Shown here in pieces: positions 1 to 7,587 of a stretch of 25,000 bases of DNA. The stretch is from contig CAJNDS010002444.1 of NCBI GenBank assembly GCA_905221605.1, positions 56,240 through 81,239 of the forward strand, written 5' to 3'. A model generated the notes under the pieces. It saw nothing but the letters and a program-made list of their open reading frames with translations. It had not been told where the DNA came from and searched no databases. The first letter of the stretch is position 1. Every line of letters begins with the position of its first letter. This DNA is from Symbiodinium natans (taxonomy: Eukaryota; Sar; Dinophyceae; Suessiales; Symbiodiniaceae). Made by a program: the position numbers and the translations under genes.

Positions 1-53
1 CCGAAACCCGAAACCCGAAACCCGAAACCCGAAACCCTAAAACCCTAAACCCT
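1..53. repeat. telomere-like array, CCCGAAA then CCCTAAA
   Basis: The window opens inside a C-rich telomere-like array. The first five units are the variant CCCGAAA and the last ones CCCTAAA. The array continues to the left of the window, so its full length is unknown. Confidence 0.9.
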
Positions 54-94
54 CTAAGGACTGTTAGTATAAGGGGGGAACAGCCCAACATAAG

Positions 95-555
95 AACAAG
101 AAAAGGCTTGTGTTGGATTTGGTTTGCCACTTGCGCCGTGACGGGGCTGCTCCGGCGGGCAACCACGCCCAAAGATTGTCTGAATGTGGTTTAGGGTTTA
201 GGGTTGAGGGTTTAGGGTTTAGGGTTTAGGGTTAGGTGGGCAACTGTACCGGAATGTTGTAAGCAGGTCAGAGGCAGGGAGGCTTGTGATAAAGCTGGCA
301 GATGTATTCAAATGTTGCCCGCAGAAGCAGGCCAAGGACGGTACCGGAATGTAAGTCTTTGTAATCGGGTTGTAGGGACGGGGTGGGGATGTCCGAAGTG
401 GACACTGCTTCTCGTTTAGAGGTTTATGTCCCTGTGCTGCCCGTGCTGAAGGGCGGTTGTAACCTCTTGATGTTGCGCGGTTTGGGTTGCAGGTACAGCT
501 TCAACCCACACAGTCCTCTATCTCGGCACCTTTTATACTGCGAGCCCTTTTCAAG
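95..555 (+). CDS. three phase-compatible candidate exons of an unknown gene
   Basis: Proposed exons are 95-188, 325-350 and 493-555. Exon 1 follows AG at 93-94, reads KNKKRLVLDLVCHLRR through HAQRLSEC, and stops just before GTTTAG at 189, which is the first unit of a TTTAGGG array. Exon 2 is 26 nt, follows GCCCGCAG and is followed by the strong donor GTAAGT at 351. Exon 3 follows GGTTGCAG, reads VQLQPTQSSISAPF to RALFK, and ends before GTGTCC. Lengths 94, 26 and 63 nt keep one frame open across both joins. I do not recognise the protein. The frame of exon 3 also stays open to 612, so its end is uncertain. An ORF in another frame (383-679) overlaps exon 3 but runs into repeat. Confidence 0.45.
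189..236. repeat. telomere-like array (TTTAGGG)n
   Basis: About seven units of TTTAGGG with one TTGAGGG variant. It abuts the 3' edge of the candidate exon 95-188, so its first GTTTAG would act as the splice donor. Confidence 0.85.
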
Positions 556-596
556 GTGTCCCACAAGGAACCGTCAGTTAGAGCTGGCCGCTTACA

Positions 597-1093
597 TCCA
601 AACCCTAAACCTTAAATTCAAAAGAACCCTGAACCCTAAGTACAAGAACTCCCGAAACCCCGAAACCCCGAAACCCTAAAGCCTAACACAAAACAACCTA
701 CACCCTAACCCCCCAAACCACACCGGACTCTACCCCCACCCTAAACCCTAAACCCTAAACCCTAAACCCTAAACCCTAAACCCTAAACCCTAAACCCTAA
801 ACCCTAAACCCTAAACCCTAAACCCTAAACCCTAAACCCTAAACCCTAAGCCCCAAACATCCCTAAACCCTAAACCCTCAACCCTAAACCCTAAACCCTC
901 AACCCTAAACCCTAAGCCCTCGACCCTAAACCCTATACCCTAAGCCCTAAACCCTAAGCCCTAAGCCCTAAGCCCTGGGCCCTAAGCCCTAAGCCCTAAG
1001 CCCTAAGCCTTAAACCCTAAGCCCTAAACCCTAAACCCTAAACCCTAAGCCCGAAGCCCTAGACCCTAGACCCTAAACCCTAAACCCTAAACC
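597..1093. repeat. long telomere-like block, CCCTAAA with variant sub-blocks
   Basis: The core at 736-849 is an almost perfect run of CCCTAAA. Downstream it degenerates into CCCTAAG, CCCTCAA and CCCTAGA units, then returns to CCCTAAA. The part before 730 is more diverged. No coding frame crosses it because CCC TAA gives stops in all frames. Confidence 0.9.
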
Positions 1094-1100
1094 GAACCAG

Positions 1101-1174
1101 GGACTTCCACCGACGGATTGTAGCGCTCGCCGGCTCAGGCTTCACAAAGCCTCCCGGCATACTCTCGGCTTTCA
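1101..1174 (+). CDS. candidate exon, unknown gene
   Basis: A unique island follows AG at 1099-1100 at the end of a CCCTAAA block. From 1101 the frame reads GLPPTDCSARRLRLHKASRH then TLGFQ and is open past 1175 into a G-run. It begins in phase 0, which fits the phase at the end of 493-555. No clear donor; the first GT is in GTTCAG after the G-run. Confidence 0.35.
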
Positions 1175-1187
1175 AGGGAGGGAGGGG

Positions 1188-1260
1188 GGGGTTCAGGGTT
1201 TTAGGGGTTTAGGGTTTAGGGTTCAGGGTTCAGGGTTTAGGGTTTAGGGTATACTCGCGA
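1188..1260. repeat. telomere-like array, TTTAGGG/TTCAGGG
   Basis: G-rich orientation on the + strand, about nine units with TTCAGGG variants. Degenerate units continue at 1295-1337. Confidence 0.8.
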
Positions 1261-1269
1261 ATATCCTAG

Positions 1270-1392
1270 TGCAACACCCTGACGCCCTCTGCGGTTGAGG
1301 GGTTTAGGGTTCACAGTTTGGGGTTTAGGGTTCTAAACCTTAATGTCTTCAAGGAAGTGCCCCACCAACCCCCTCTCCCCCCGTGTTCGAGG
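1270..1392 (+). CDS. two small candidate exons (1270-1293 and 1354-1392)
   Basis: The first is 24 nt between TATCCTAG and GTTGAG and reads CNTLTPSA. The second is 39 nt between TCTTCAAG and GTGCTA and reads EVPHQPPLPPCSR. Both lengths are multiples of three and both begin in phase 0, so they could be added to the chain from 95-555 and 1101. Exons this small are weak evidence by themselves. Confidence 0.3.
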
Positions 1393-2010
1393 GTGCTAAA
1401 CCCTGAACCCTAAATCCCAACTAATCCCAAAACACAGAGGAGCCCGCACCTGCTTCAACTGCACCTACACAGTTTAAGGTTTAGGGTTGAGGGTTTAGGG
1501 GTCTAGTTTAAATCCCAAACCCCAAACTCCAAACCCTACACCGCAGACTCTAAACCACACAAAAAAGCCCTAAACCCTAAGCCCTACACCCTAAAGCCCT
1601 GAGCCCCGAACCCTAAACCCTAAACCCTACACCCTAAACCCTAAACCCTAAACCCGACATGCCTTTTGAGTCCAAGCTTAGAGGCCTAAACGTTTAGGGT
1701 TGGGGTTTAGTGTTTAGGGTTCGGGGCCTAAATCCCAAACCCTAAACCCTAAACCTCCCTGAACCCTAAACCCTAAACCCTGAAAGGGATGTAGGGTTTG
1801 TGCTCAGGGGTTTGGGTTTCGGCTTCAGGGTGTAGGGTTGGGCGTGCGAAGCCCTCAGCCTCCGAAGCCCTCAACGCCCTACATTTCAGAACCTTCGAGC
1901 TTCAATCCCTAAACCCTAAACCCTAAACCATAAGCCCTGAAGCCTAAACCCTAAACCCTAAACCCTGAACCCTAAGCCCGAAACCCTAAACCCCTAAACC
2001 CTAAACCCTA
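1392..2010. repeat. degenerate telomere-like region with orientation switches
   Basis: Mostly diverged CCCTAAA units (1393-1430, 1505-1660, 1735-1790, 1905-2010) with TTTAGGG pieces at 1478-1503 and 1690-1726. At about 1727 the G-rich orientation meets the C-rich one. A short island at 1438-1470, after AACACAG, could be coding in two frames (one has a CxxC) but is too short to call. Confidence 0.75.
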
Positions 2011-2023
2011 TCTCATCTCAAGC

Positions 2024-2110
2024 CCCGGCTGCAACCCGAGGAAGCACCAGTTGATGGGCAAAGCCTTCGAGGAGCGAGAGCTTGAGTTTCGGTTTTTTTC
2101 CTGGTCATAG
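2024..2110 (+). CDS. candidate exon ending in an in-frame stop
   Basis: The frame from 2024 reads a peptide containing CNPRKHQLMGKAFEERELEF and ends at TAG 2108-2110. An AG at 2021-2022 could be the acceptor. The last codons are T-rich, so the real exon may end earlier. I do not recognise the peptide; its charged, helical look is like coding sequence. Confidence 0.35.
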   Translation, partial: PGCNPRKHQLMGKAFEERELEFRFFSWS

Positions 2111-2182
2111 GGTTTAGGGTTCAGGGTTTAGGGTTTAGGGTTCAGGGTTTAGGGTTTGGGGTTGAGGGTTGAGGGTTTAGGG
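2108..2182. repeat. telomere-like array (TTTAGGG)n
   Basis: About ten TTTAGGG/TTCAGGG/TTGAGGG units in G-rich orientation. Confidence 0.85.
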
Positions 2183-2194
2183 GCTAACTATACA

Positions 2195-2286
2195 GGCCTG
2201 AATAGTTAGAACAGGGTTTTGGGGGTTGTTATAGTATAATTGCAAATGAAGCATTTGGGAATATTATTCGTAATGTTTCCGACCCC
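2195..2286 (+). repeat. dispersed repeat family C, copy 1
   Basis: This about 90 bp segment shares an ordered set of words with 2601-2680 (same strand) and 9031-9124 (opposite strand). The order is GGCCT, AATA(A/G)TTAGA, GGGTTTTGGGG, TATAG, GGGA or GGAA, GTAAT and TTCCGACCC. The copies are well diverged, so it is an old family. No open frame is evident. Confidence 0.55.
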
Positions 2287-2380
2287 TAGATTAGTTCAGT
2301 GGTACCCTTTTCCTCCTTTTTTTGGGGGGCTCTGGGTTCCCTTCTAAAGTAGCCAACCCACAAAACGGTACCCTTATTGG

Positions 2381-2460
2381 CATATGAGGGTTTACGAAGA
2401 TAGGGACCCCAAAATCGACCCCCAAATAGTAGGATCCCCTTATAATAAGGATGCTACTAT
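2381..2460 (+). repeat. dispersed repeat family D, copy 1, with hairpin
   Basis: The segment matches 9676-9740 over about 60 bp, sharing GGGTTTACGAA, TAGGGACCCC and CCAAATAGTAG. Its right part (about 2427-2460) is an inverted repeat, ATAGTAGGATCC against GGATGCTACTAT, with a short A/T-rich loop. This is consistent with a decayed mobile-element end. Confidence 0.5.
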
Positions 2461-2600
2461 AGGATATTCATGTAGGGACCGTAAAATAGAAAGTACTTAG
2501 TCCGACTCCTCTATTAGGGCCTTACGGCCTCCGGGGTATATTCACAGCTTAGAACCGCCCGAAAATCTAGAAAACCCGTTGAAGGTTCGTCTAACAAAGG

Positions 2601-2680
2601 GGCCTCAATAATTAGAATGGGGCTTTGGGGTTCTTATAGGATAATCACAAAGGGACACTTTCAGTAATACTTCCGACCCC
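2601..2680 (+). repeat. dispersed repeat family C, copy 2
   Basis: Second copy of the family seen at 2195-2286, in the same orientation, starting GGCCTCAATAATTAGA and ending TTCCGACCCC. Confidence 0.55.
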
Positions 2681-2731
2681 GGGTTCAAGGGTTAAGTGCT
2701 ACGAGAACCCAGACGCCCCAAAACCCTATAG

Positions 2732-2810
2732 AAGCCACGGAGAGCTTCCTTCGGAGCCTTCTGGGGGCAGATGCGGCCACCCATTATGAATTTATTTGCA
2801 CATGGGGGTT
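2732..2810 (+). CDS. candidate exon, unknown gene
   Basis: After CCTATAG the frame reads ATESFLRSLLGADAATHYEF, then ICTWGF, and runs into a telomere-like octamer array. An alternative frame starting SHGELPSEPSGG is open until 2789. Two frames are coding-like, so both phase and end are unsure. Confidence 0.35.
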
Positions 2811-2888
2811 TAGGGGTTTAGGGGTTTAGGGGTTTAGGGGTTTAGGGGTTTAGGGGTTTAGGGGTTAGGGTTTAGGGTTTAGGGTTTG
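2806..2888. repeat. octamer array (TTTAGGGG)n, then TTTAGGG
   Basis: About eight tandem TTTAGGGG octamers followed by three normal heptamers. The octamer is a homogenised variant also seen at 10619-10808. Confidence 0.9.
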
Positions 2889-4874
2889 ACCACCAACGCC
2901 GAGCAATTTAAAGTTCAAGCGTGCCGCGAGCAACCTTTCATTCCCCAAAAGAGGGGAATGTGTTCCTGGCTTTTTGTCTTCTATCGCCGTATCATCCCAA
3001 AGAAGCCAAACCTAAGGCACTGCCCCTGGGAACTCTTCGAACCACACGCCCTGGCATCCAAGAGGGTTTAGGGTTTAGGGTTTAGGGTTTAGGGTTGAGG
3101 GATGCAGAGATGCCCTTGTTGGAGGAAGTGAGCGAAGGAAGGAGACCCCTGAAGAGCGCGAGCGTAGACGGTTGGAAGGGCTCCCCGTTGCCCGGAGCCC
3201 CGAAGGGCGAAGCTGAAAGAACTTTGTGGTGCTTTACTGTAACTTTAGATCTTTAGCTTTTTGGGTTTATTGGGTTTCTTAACAAGGCAGCTAAAAGTTT
3301 CTTTTTTTTACTACCCTCCTAAGTGCAGCCAAGAGAAGAGCCGCATGGAGGAAGTTGCCCCAAGAAGGTGAGGTCTGCGATAAGAAGGTTGCAGCACCAA
3401 AACTCAGTCATCCAACTTAGGGTTTAGGGTTTAGGGACCCATTTAAGGGAACCCTTCTCAACCCTCTCTGGCTCTCTTAAACATGGACCTCATAATTTGA
3501 CCCCAAACCCTAAACCCTACAACCCCAAACCCCAAACCCTACAACCCTAAACCCCAAACCCTAAACCCCAAACCCAAAACCCCAAACCCTAAACCCCAAA
3601 CCCTACACCCCAAACCCCTGCACCCTGAGAGGAGCTCATAACACTTTGGGGAATGGACACGCCAGCGCCGGCACAGGCTGGCGCCTCGATACTTGGTGGT
3701 TCGTGGTACTTATGAACTAATTGTAATTGTACTTCCGAGGGTTTAGGGTTTAGGGTTTCGGGTTTAGGGTTTAGGGTTTAGGGTTTAGGGAGTTATAACT
3801 GTACTTATAACTTATAGCCGTATTCGGGCACTTAAGGGGCTTATAAGTGGGTTATTATTATAAGTACAGTTTTAGTTGGTCAATAAGTGCCATGAACCTC
3901 CAAGTATTCTCTTGCTGTGTTCTTGGTTTGGCGGGCTTGCGGTGTAGGGTTTAGGGGTTTAGGGGGTTTATGGGTGTAGGGGCTTTCAGGGTCCAAGAGT
4001 GTAGGAGTTGGGGTAGGGGTTTAGGGGTCCTCTAAACCCCCTAAGCCCTAAACAATTGACAAACCATAGGCTAGGCGCGGTCAAGGGCCATCCTGTATTT
4101 CCCCTTCGAAGGTGCTGTAAACAAAACTCAACCTTAAACCATTAACCCTACACTCATTTGAGGCCCTAAGCTACAAACCCTGCAGGTTTAGCGTAGCGGA
4201 GGGAATATACAGGCTCTTGCGGGTCGCGCAGTTTGGGCTTAACCTTTTTCGTGAGGCTGCAGGCTTTAGGCATTTGATTGGTGGGTGTGCTGGGGCTTAG
4301 TCTAGGGTTTATATAGGGCGCGGGCTTTGCTGCTTATACGGCTTGAAAGTTTAGGATTTCGGGCTTTAGTGTGTGTTGCGTTGACAGAGGGCGGGCGACA
4401 TTATCGAGGCTAGTTGATGATCTACGGTGTAGGTTTAGGGTTTAGGGTTTCGGGTTTAGGGTTTAGGGTTTAGGGTTTTTTTGTTTAGGGTTTCGGGTTT
4501 CGGGTTTCGGGTTAGGGTTTAGTGTTTTAGGTCTAGGGCTCGCACATGACATGACTGCAGCCAGAGTTTCGGCGTTTGGCTCGGCAGCCTGCAGTGTTTG
4601 GGCTTAGGGTTTGTAGGGTTTGTAGGGTTTCGGGTTTAGGGTTTGTAGGGTTTAGGGTTTAGGGTTTAGGGTTTTAGGGTTTTGTAGGGTTTAGGGTTTA
4701 GGGTTAGTAGGGCTTAGGGTGGCAGAGGACTTCATCCAGAGCCTGGAGAATGTAAGCCCGCCCAGCTTTTTGCATGAGCTTCAGCAGCAAACAACTCCTG
4801 CGCTAGCAATCTTGGCCGAACATTGGGATCAGATACCCGGGGCTCTCTACGACCAAACCCTTATTAAGGTCTAG
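2883..4874 (+). CDS. gene A: 3' part of a split gene of unknown function
   Basis: Proposed exons are 2883-3065, 3108-3176 (ends uncertain), 3329-3367, 4070-4111, 4186-4284, 4388-4426, 4561-4593 and 4718-4874. The exons from 3329 start and end in the same phase (each begins with the third base of a codon). The five internal ones are 39, 42, 99, 39 and 33 nt, all multiples of three. Signals seen include a T/C-rich tract then GTGCAG before 3329, and GTGAGG, GTGCTG, GTGTGC, GTGTAG and GTGTTT donors. Peptide landmarks in order: TNAEQFKVQACREQ; DALVGGSERRKETPEE; QEKSRMEEVAPR; LGAVKGHPVFPLR; FSVAEGIYRLLRVAQFG; GRATLSRLVDDL; QSFGVWLGSL; VAEDFIQSLENVSPP; ending DQTLIKV and TAG at 4872-4874. Phase between the first two exons and 3329 is not settled. 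No family is recognised. The last exon starts after TTAG of a telomere-like unit. The start lies upstream, perhaps in the islands before 2883. Confidence 0.5.
3064..3099. repeat. short telomere-like array in a putative intron
   Basis: Five units of TTTAGGG/TTGAGGG separate two coding-like islands (ending 3065 and starting 3100 or 3108). If it is an intron, it is only 34-43 nt and consists almost entirely of telomere repeat. Confidence 0.8.
3500..3635. repeat. degenerate CCCCAAA/CCCTAAA/CCCTACA array
   Basis: C-rich, strongly diverged telomere-like units inside the long gap between exons 3329-3367 and 4070-4111 of gene A. Confidence 0.8.
3691..3905. mobile_element. MITE family B, copy 1, interrupted by a telomere array
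   Basis: The ends are inverted repeats of about 23 bp: ACTTGGTGGTTCGTGGTACT at the left and, reading the other strand from the right, ACTTGGAGGTTCATGGCACT. Inside, AACTGTACTTAT pairs with ATAAGTACAGT. The same element without interruption is at 12062-12172. A TTTAGGG array (3739-3790) sits inside this copy. No transposase is present, as usual for MITEs. The dinucleotide AT flanks both ends and may be target duplication or part of the terminal repeat. Confidence 0.7.
3739..3790. repeat. telomere array inside MITE family B
   Basis: Seven units of TTTAGGG (one TTTCGGG) absent from the related copy at 12062-12172. Diverged versions of a 'TAAYTGTACTT' word flank it on both sides. Confidence 0.85.
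3940..4055. repeat. degenerate telomere-like segment with an orientation switch
   Basis: Diverged GGTTTAGGGG-type units run to about 4028 and are followed at once by CCCCTAAGCCCTAAAC units in the opposite orientation. It lies in the putative intron before exon 4070-4111. Confidence 0.65.
4430..4720. repeat. telomere-like arrays around exon 4561-4593
   Basis: TTTAGGG and TTTCGGG units at 4433-4520 and TTTAGGG/TTTGTAGGG units at 4602-4717 flank the small exon 4561-4593 of gene A. They would make up most of both introns. Confidence 0.85.
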
Positions 4875-4921
4875 GGGTTCGTGTCGTCCAAAAGGTCACC
4901 CGCGCCAAGGCGCAATCCACC
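4875..4921 (+). promoter_or_regulatory. 47-bp intergenic spacer, possible trans-splice acceptor region
   Basis: This is all that lies between the stop of gene A and the ATG of gene B. It has no telomere repeat. In dinoflagellates mRNAs usually receive a spliced leader by trans-splicing at an AG. Candidate AGs here are in CCAAAAG and in CGCCAAG. The ATG context is CCACCATGG, which is favourable. The role as acceptor region is inference from family knowledge and position. Confidence 0.3.
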
Positions 4922-7075
4922 ATGGCCGACCTCGCACCAGGATTTCGGGCCATGCTTCGCGGGTTGTCGCAAGAAGAACGGAAGGTTTTGCGTCAGTGCC
5001 TTGACGAGTTTGATGGCCCCGCTACCAGCCGACACTTGACGGTCTGTGGTCTCGATGGTTCAGATGTGCAGGTTCCCGTTGAAGACAACATGACCGTGGA
5101 AGACTTGCGCAAGAGCATCGCAGGATTGATCGGCTTGCGGCTGGGTGGCATGCTTGTCTTGGTCGCTGGCGGAAACGGCCTGGACGATTCCAAGCCGCTG
5201 TTGGCGCAAGCTCAGGGTGATGTCATCACGTATGTGGTTCAACAAGTTGCCCTTGGCATGAGTACGTTTTCACACATTGTTGGGTGCAAGGATCCTGCTT
5301 TGGAATGTTTATCAGGGGTTTAATTTAAGGGGCCAACCTAGGTTGGTGCAGGGCATGCAGCAGCTGCGCTTCTGCGAGCCAGTGACGGCCAACGCTTGAG
5401 CGTGATGCAGGTACATGCAAAGGACGCAATCTCTTCGTTGAGATTTTACAGTGAGCTCAGTCTCGAGAATGTGAACCTGCCAGAGGGCTTGCAGTCCTTG
5501 ACTTTCGGCCACGACCAGAGCTTGGAAAATGTGGCCCTGCCCTGCAGCTTGCAGTCCTTGAGCTTCGGATATTCTTTCAACCAGAGCTTGGAGAATGTGG
5601 CCTTGCCTGGCAGCTTGCAGTCCTTGAGTTTCGGATGTGATTTCAATCAGAGTTTGGAGAAAGTGGCCCTGCCCCGCAGATTGCAGTCCTTGAGCTTCGG
5701 GCAATCTTTCGACCAGAGCTTGGAGAATGTGGCCTTGCCTGGCAGCTTGCGGTCCTTGAGCTTCGGAGATGATTTCAACCAGAGCTTGGAAAATGTGGCC
5801 CTGCCCGGCAGCTTGCAGTCCTTGAGTTTCGGAGGTGATTTCAACCAGAGCTTGGAGAATGTGGCCTTGCCTGGCAGCTTGCAGTCCTTGAGCTTCGGAG
5901 AGTTTTTCAACCAGAGCTTGGAGAATGTGGCCTTGCCAGGCAGCTTGCAGTCCTTGAATTTCGGAGAGGTGTTCAACCAGCACTTTGCGAATGTGGCCTT
6001 GCCTGGCAGCTTGCAGTCCTTGAGTTTCGGAAGAGATTTCAACCAGAGCTTGGAAAATGTGACCTTGCCTGACAGCTTGCAATCCTTGACCTTCGGCTTT
6101 GCTTTCAGCCAGGGCTTGGAGAATGTGGCCTTGCCCCGCAGCTTGCAGTCCTTGAGCCTCGGATATTCTTTCAACCAGAGCTTTGCGAATGTGCCCTTGC
6201 CCGGCAGCTTGCAGTCCTTGAGTTGTGGATGTGATTTCAATCAGAGTTTGGAGAAAGTGACCCTGCCTGACAGCTTGCAGTCCTTGAGCTTCGGAGATGC
6301 TTTTAACCGGAGCTTGGAGAATGTGGCCTTGCCTGGCAGCTTGCAGTCCTTGAGTTTCGGATGTGACTTCAACCAGAGCTTGGAGAATGTGGCCTTTCCT
6401 GGTAGCTTGCAGTCCTTGAGCTTCGGATGTGATTTCAACCAGAGCTTGGAGAGCGTGGCCTTTCCTGGTAGCTTGAAGTTCTTGACCTTTGGACATCTTT
6501 TCAATCGGAGTTTGGAAAATGTGGCCTTGCCTGGCAGCTTGCAGTCCTTGAGCTTCGGATATTCTTTCAACCAGAGCTTGGAGAGTGTGGCCTTGCCTGG
6601 CAGCTTGCAGTCCTTGAGCTTCGGACATTCTTTCAACCAGAGCTTGGAGAATGTGGTCTTGCCTGGCAGCTTGCAGTCCTTGAGCTTCGGATATTGTTTC
6701 AACCAGAGCTTGGAGAATGTGGCCTTGCCTGGCAGCTTGCAGTCCTTGAGCTTCGGACATTCTTTCAACCAGAGCTTGGACAATGTGGCCTTTCCCGGCA
6801 GGTTGAAGTCATTGACCTTAGGACATCGCTTCAATCGGAGTTTGGAGAATGTGGCCCTGCCCCGCAGCTTGCAGTCCTTGAGCTTCGGATATTCTTTCAA
6901 CCAGAGCCTGGAGAATGTGGCCTTGCCTGGCAGCTTGCAGTCCTTGACCTTCGGAAACAGTTTCAACCAAAGTTTGGAGAATGTGGCCTTGTTGAGTGGA
7001 CTTGTGTGCTTCAAAGCTATGGGCTTATGCGTTGTTGTGCACACGCCTGGTCTAAACAAGGGCAGTGAGCTCTGA
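4922..7075 (+). CDS. gene B: ubiquitin-like domain plus BspA/LRR_5-like repeat protein
   Basis: Two exons are proposed: 4922-5261 and 5352-7075 (or 5361-7075), giving 687 or 684 residues. The start ATG has a strong context and follows an in-frame-free spacer. Residues about 38-108 (HLTVCGLDGSDVQVPVEDN to ITYVVQQV) have the length and strand pattern of a ubiquitin-like domain but no C-terminal di-glycine, so conjugation is unlikely. A linker (LLRASDGQRLSVMQ) leads to about 23 full units of 22 residues, consensus FNQSLENVALPGSLQSLSFG plus two variable residues, which resemble BspA-like/LRR_5 solenoids. The last unit breaks off and a 30-residue unrelated tail ends in GSEL. No signal peptide or membrane segment is seen, so it is probably intracellular. 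The domain order is one I recall from Symbiodinium. The repeats suggest protein binding; no partner can be named. Confidence 0.82.
5262..5351 (+). other. phase-1 GT-AG intron of gene B
   Basis: Exon 1 in its own frame reaches a stop at 5321. Exon 2 is open from 5342 in another frame and contains the linker typical of this protein type. A GTACGT donor at 5262 joined to AG at 5350-5351 or at 5359-5360 restores one frame; the two acceptors are 9 nt apart and both in phase. The intron is 90 or 99 nt and, unlike most in the window, carries no telomere repeat. Confidence 0.65.
5447..6993 (+). repeat. 66-bp coding tandem repeat, about 23 units plus a partial
   Basis: Each unit is 22 codons. Unit 2 is one residue short and the last is cut. 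Units 15-18 and 20-23 resemble each other as blocks (both contain the unusual ...AFPG.LK.LT.G.. unit followed by FNRSLENVALP), which points to a later duplication of about five units. The 66-bp period keeps several other frames open on both strands; those are shadows. Confidence 0.9.
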
Positions 7076-7101
7076 AGCCGAAAAAACTGCGATTACAGGG
7101 T

Positions 7102-7365
7102 TTCGAGGCCCTAGACCCTGCACCCTAAACCATAAACCCTAAACCCTAAACCCGAAACCCGAAACCCGAAACCCTAAACCCTACACCCTAAATGTAAACC
7201 CGCTCAGGCCATGGCTGAGAAGCACCGACCCCTAAACCTCAAGCCCTAAACCCCCCTACATCACCCATCCTACATCCTGAGCGCCAGCCCTTACTAAGCT
7301 GATCCATCGGGTTTAGGGTTTAGGGTTTGGGGTTTGGGGGTTTGGGGTTTGGGGTTTAGGGCTTC
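7102..7365. repeat. telomere-like arrays after gene B
   Basis: CCCTAAA/CCCGAAA units at 7115-7195 and TTTAGGG/TTTGGGG units at 7308-7365 with unique sequence between. A short island near 7208-7228 (GCCATGGCTGAGAAG) is too short to call an exon. No polyadenylation signal is visible, which is normal for dinoflagellates. Confidence 0.8.
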
Positions 7366-7436
7366 GGGGCATGCAGGGCAGACCTTTTGTACCCCCGAAA
7401 CCGAAGTCCTGTGAGGCTTCTTTTTCTGGCCACCCA

Positions 7437-7549
7437 GCCCCCCCCCCCCCCTCCCCCCCCCCCCCTCCCCCCCCCCTTTGAGGGCCCTCTAAACTTTGGT
7501 GCCCAACCTCCGCAAATCCTTGGTTCACAACCCCCCCCCCCCCCCCCCC
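7437..7549. repeat. poly(C) tracts with T interruptions
   Basis: Homopolymeric C runs at about 7437-7478 and 7530-7549 with unique sequence between. Such tracts recur near 8761, 8915 and 20871, and as poly(G) near 10361 and 21209. Confidence 0.9.
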
Positions 7550-7587
7550 GAGTTTAGGGTTTAGGGCCTCGCTGGGGCGAGGGAGCA

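Noticed and set aside
1-53. True chromosome end
   Set aside because: The C-rich strand at the left edge would fit a left telomere, but the array is short and variant, and similar arrays in both orientations fill the window. It is more likely interstitial.
5312-6760. 482-codon antisense frame through the repeat gene, and other long frames at 5446-7068
   Set aside because: The 66-bp repeat is a multiple of three, so several frames on both strands stay open. The + frame of gene B has the recognised domain order; the others are shadows.
5447-6993. CRISPR array
   Set aside because: Units of 66 bp follow each other without unique spacers and code in one frame for a solenoid protein.
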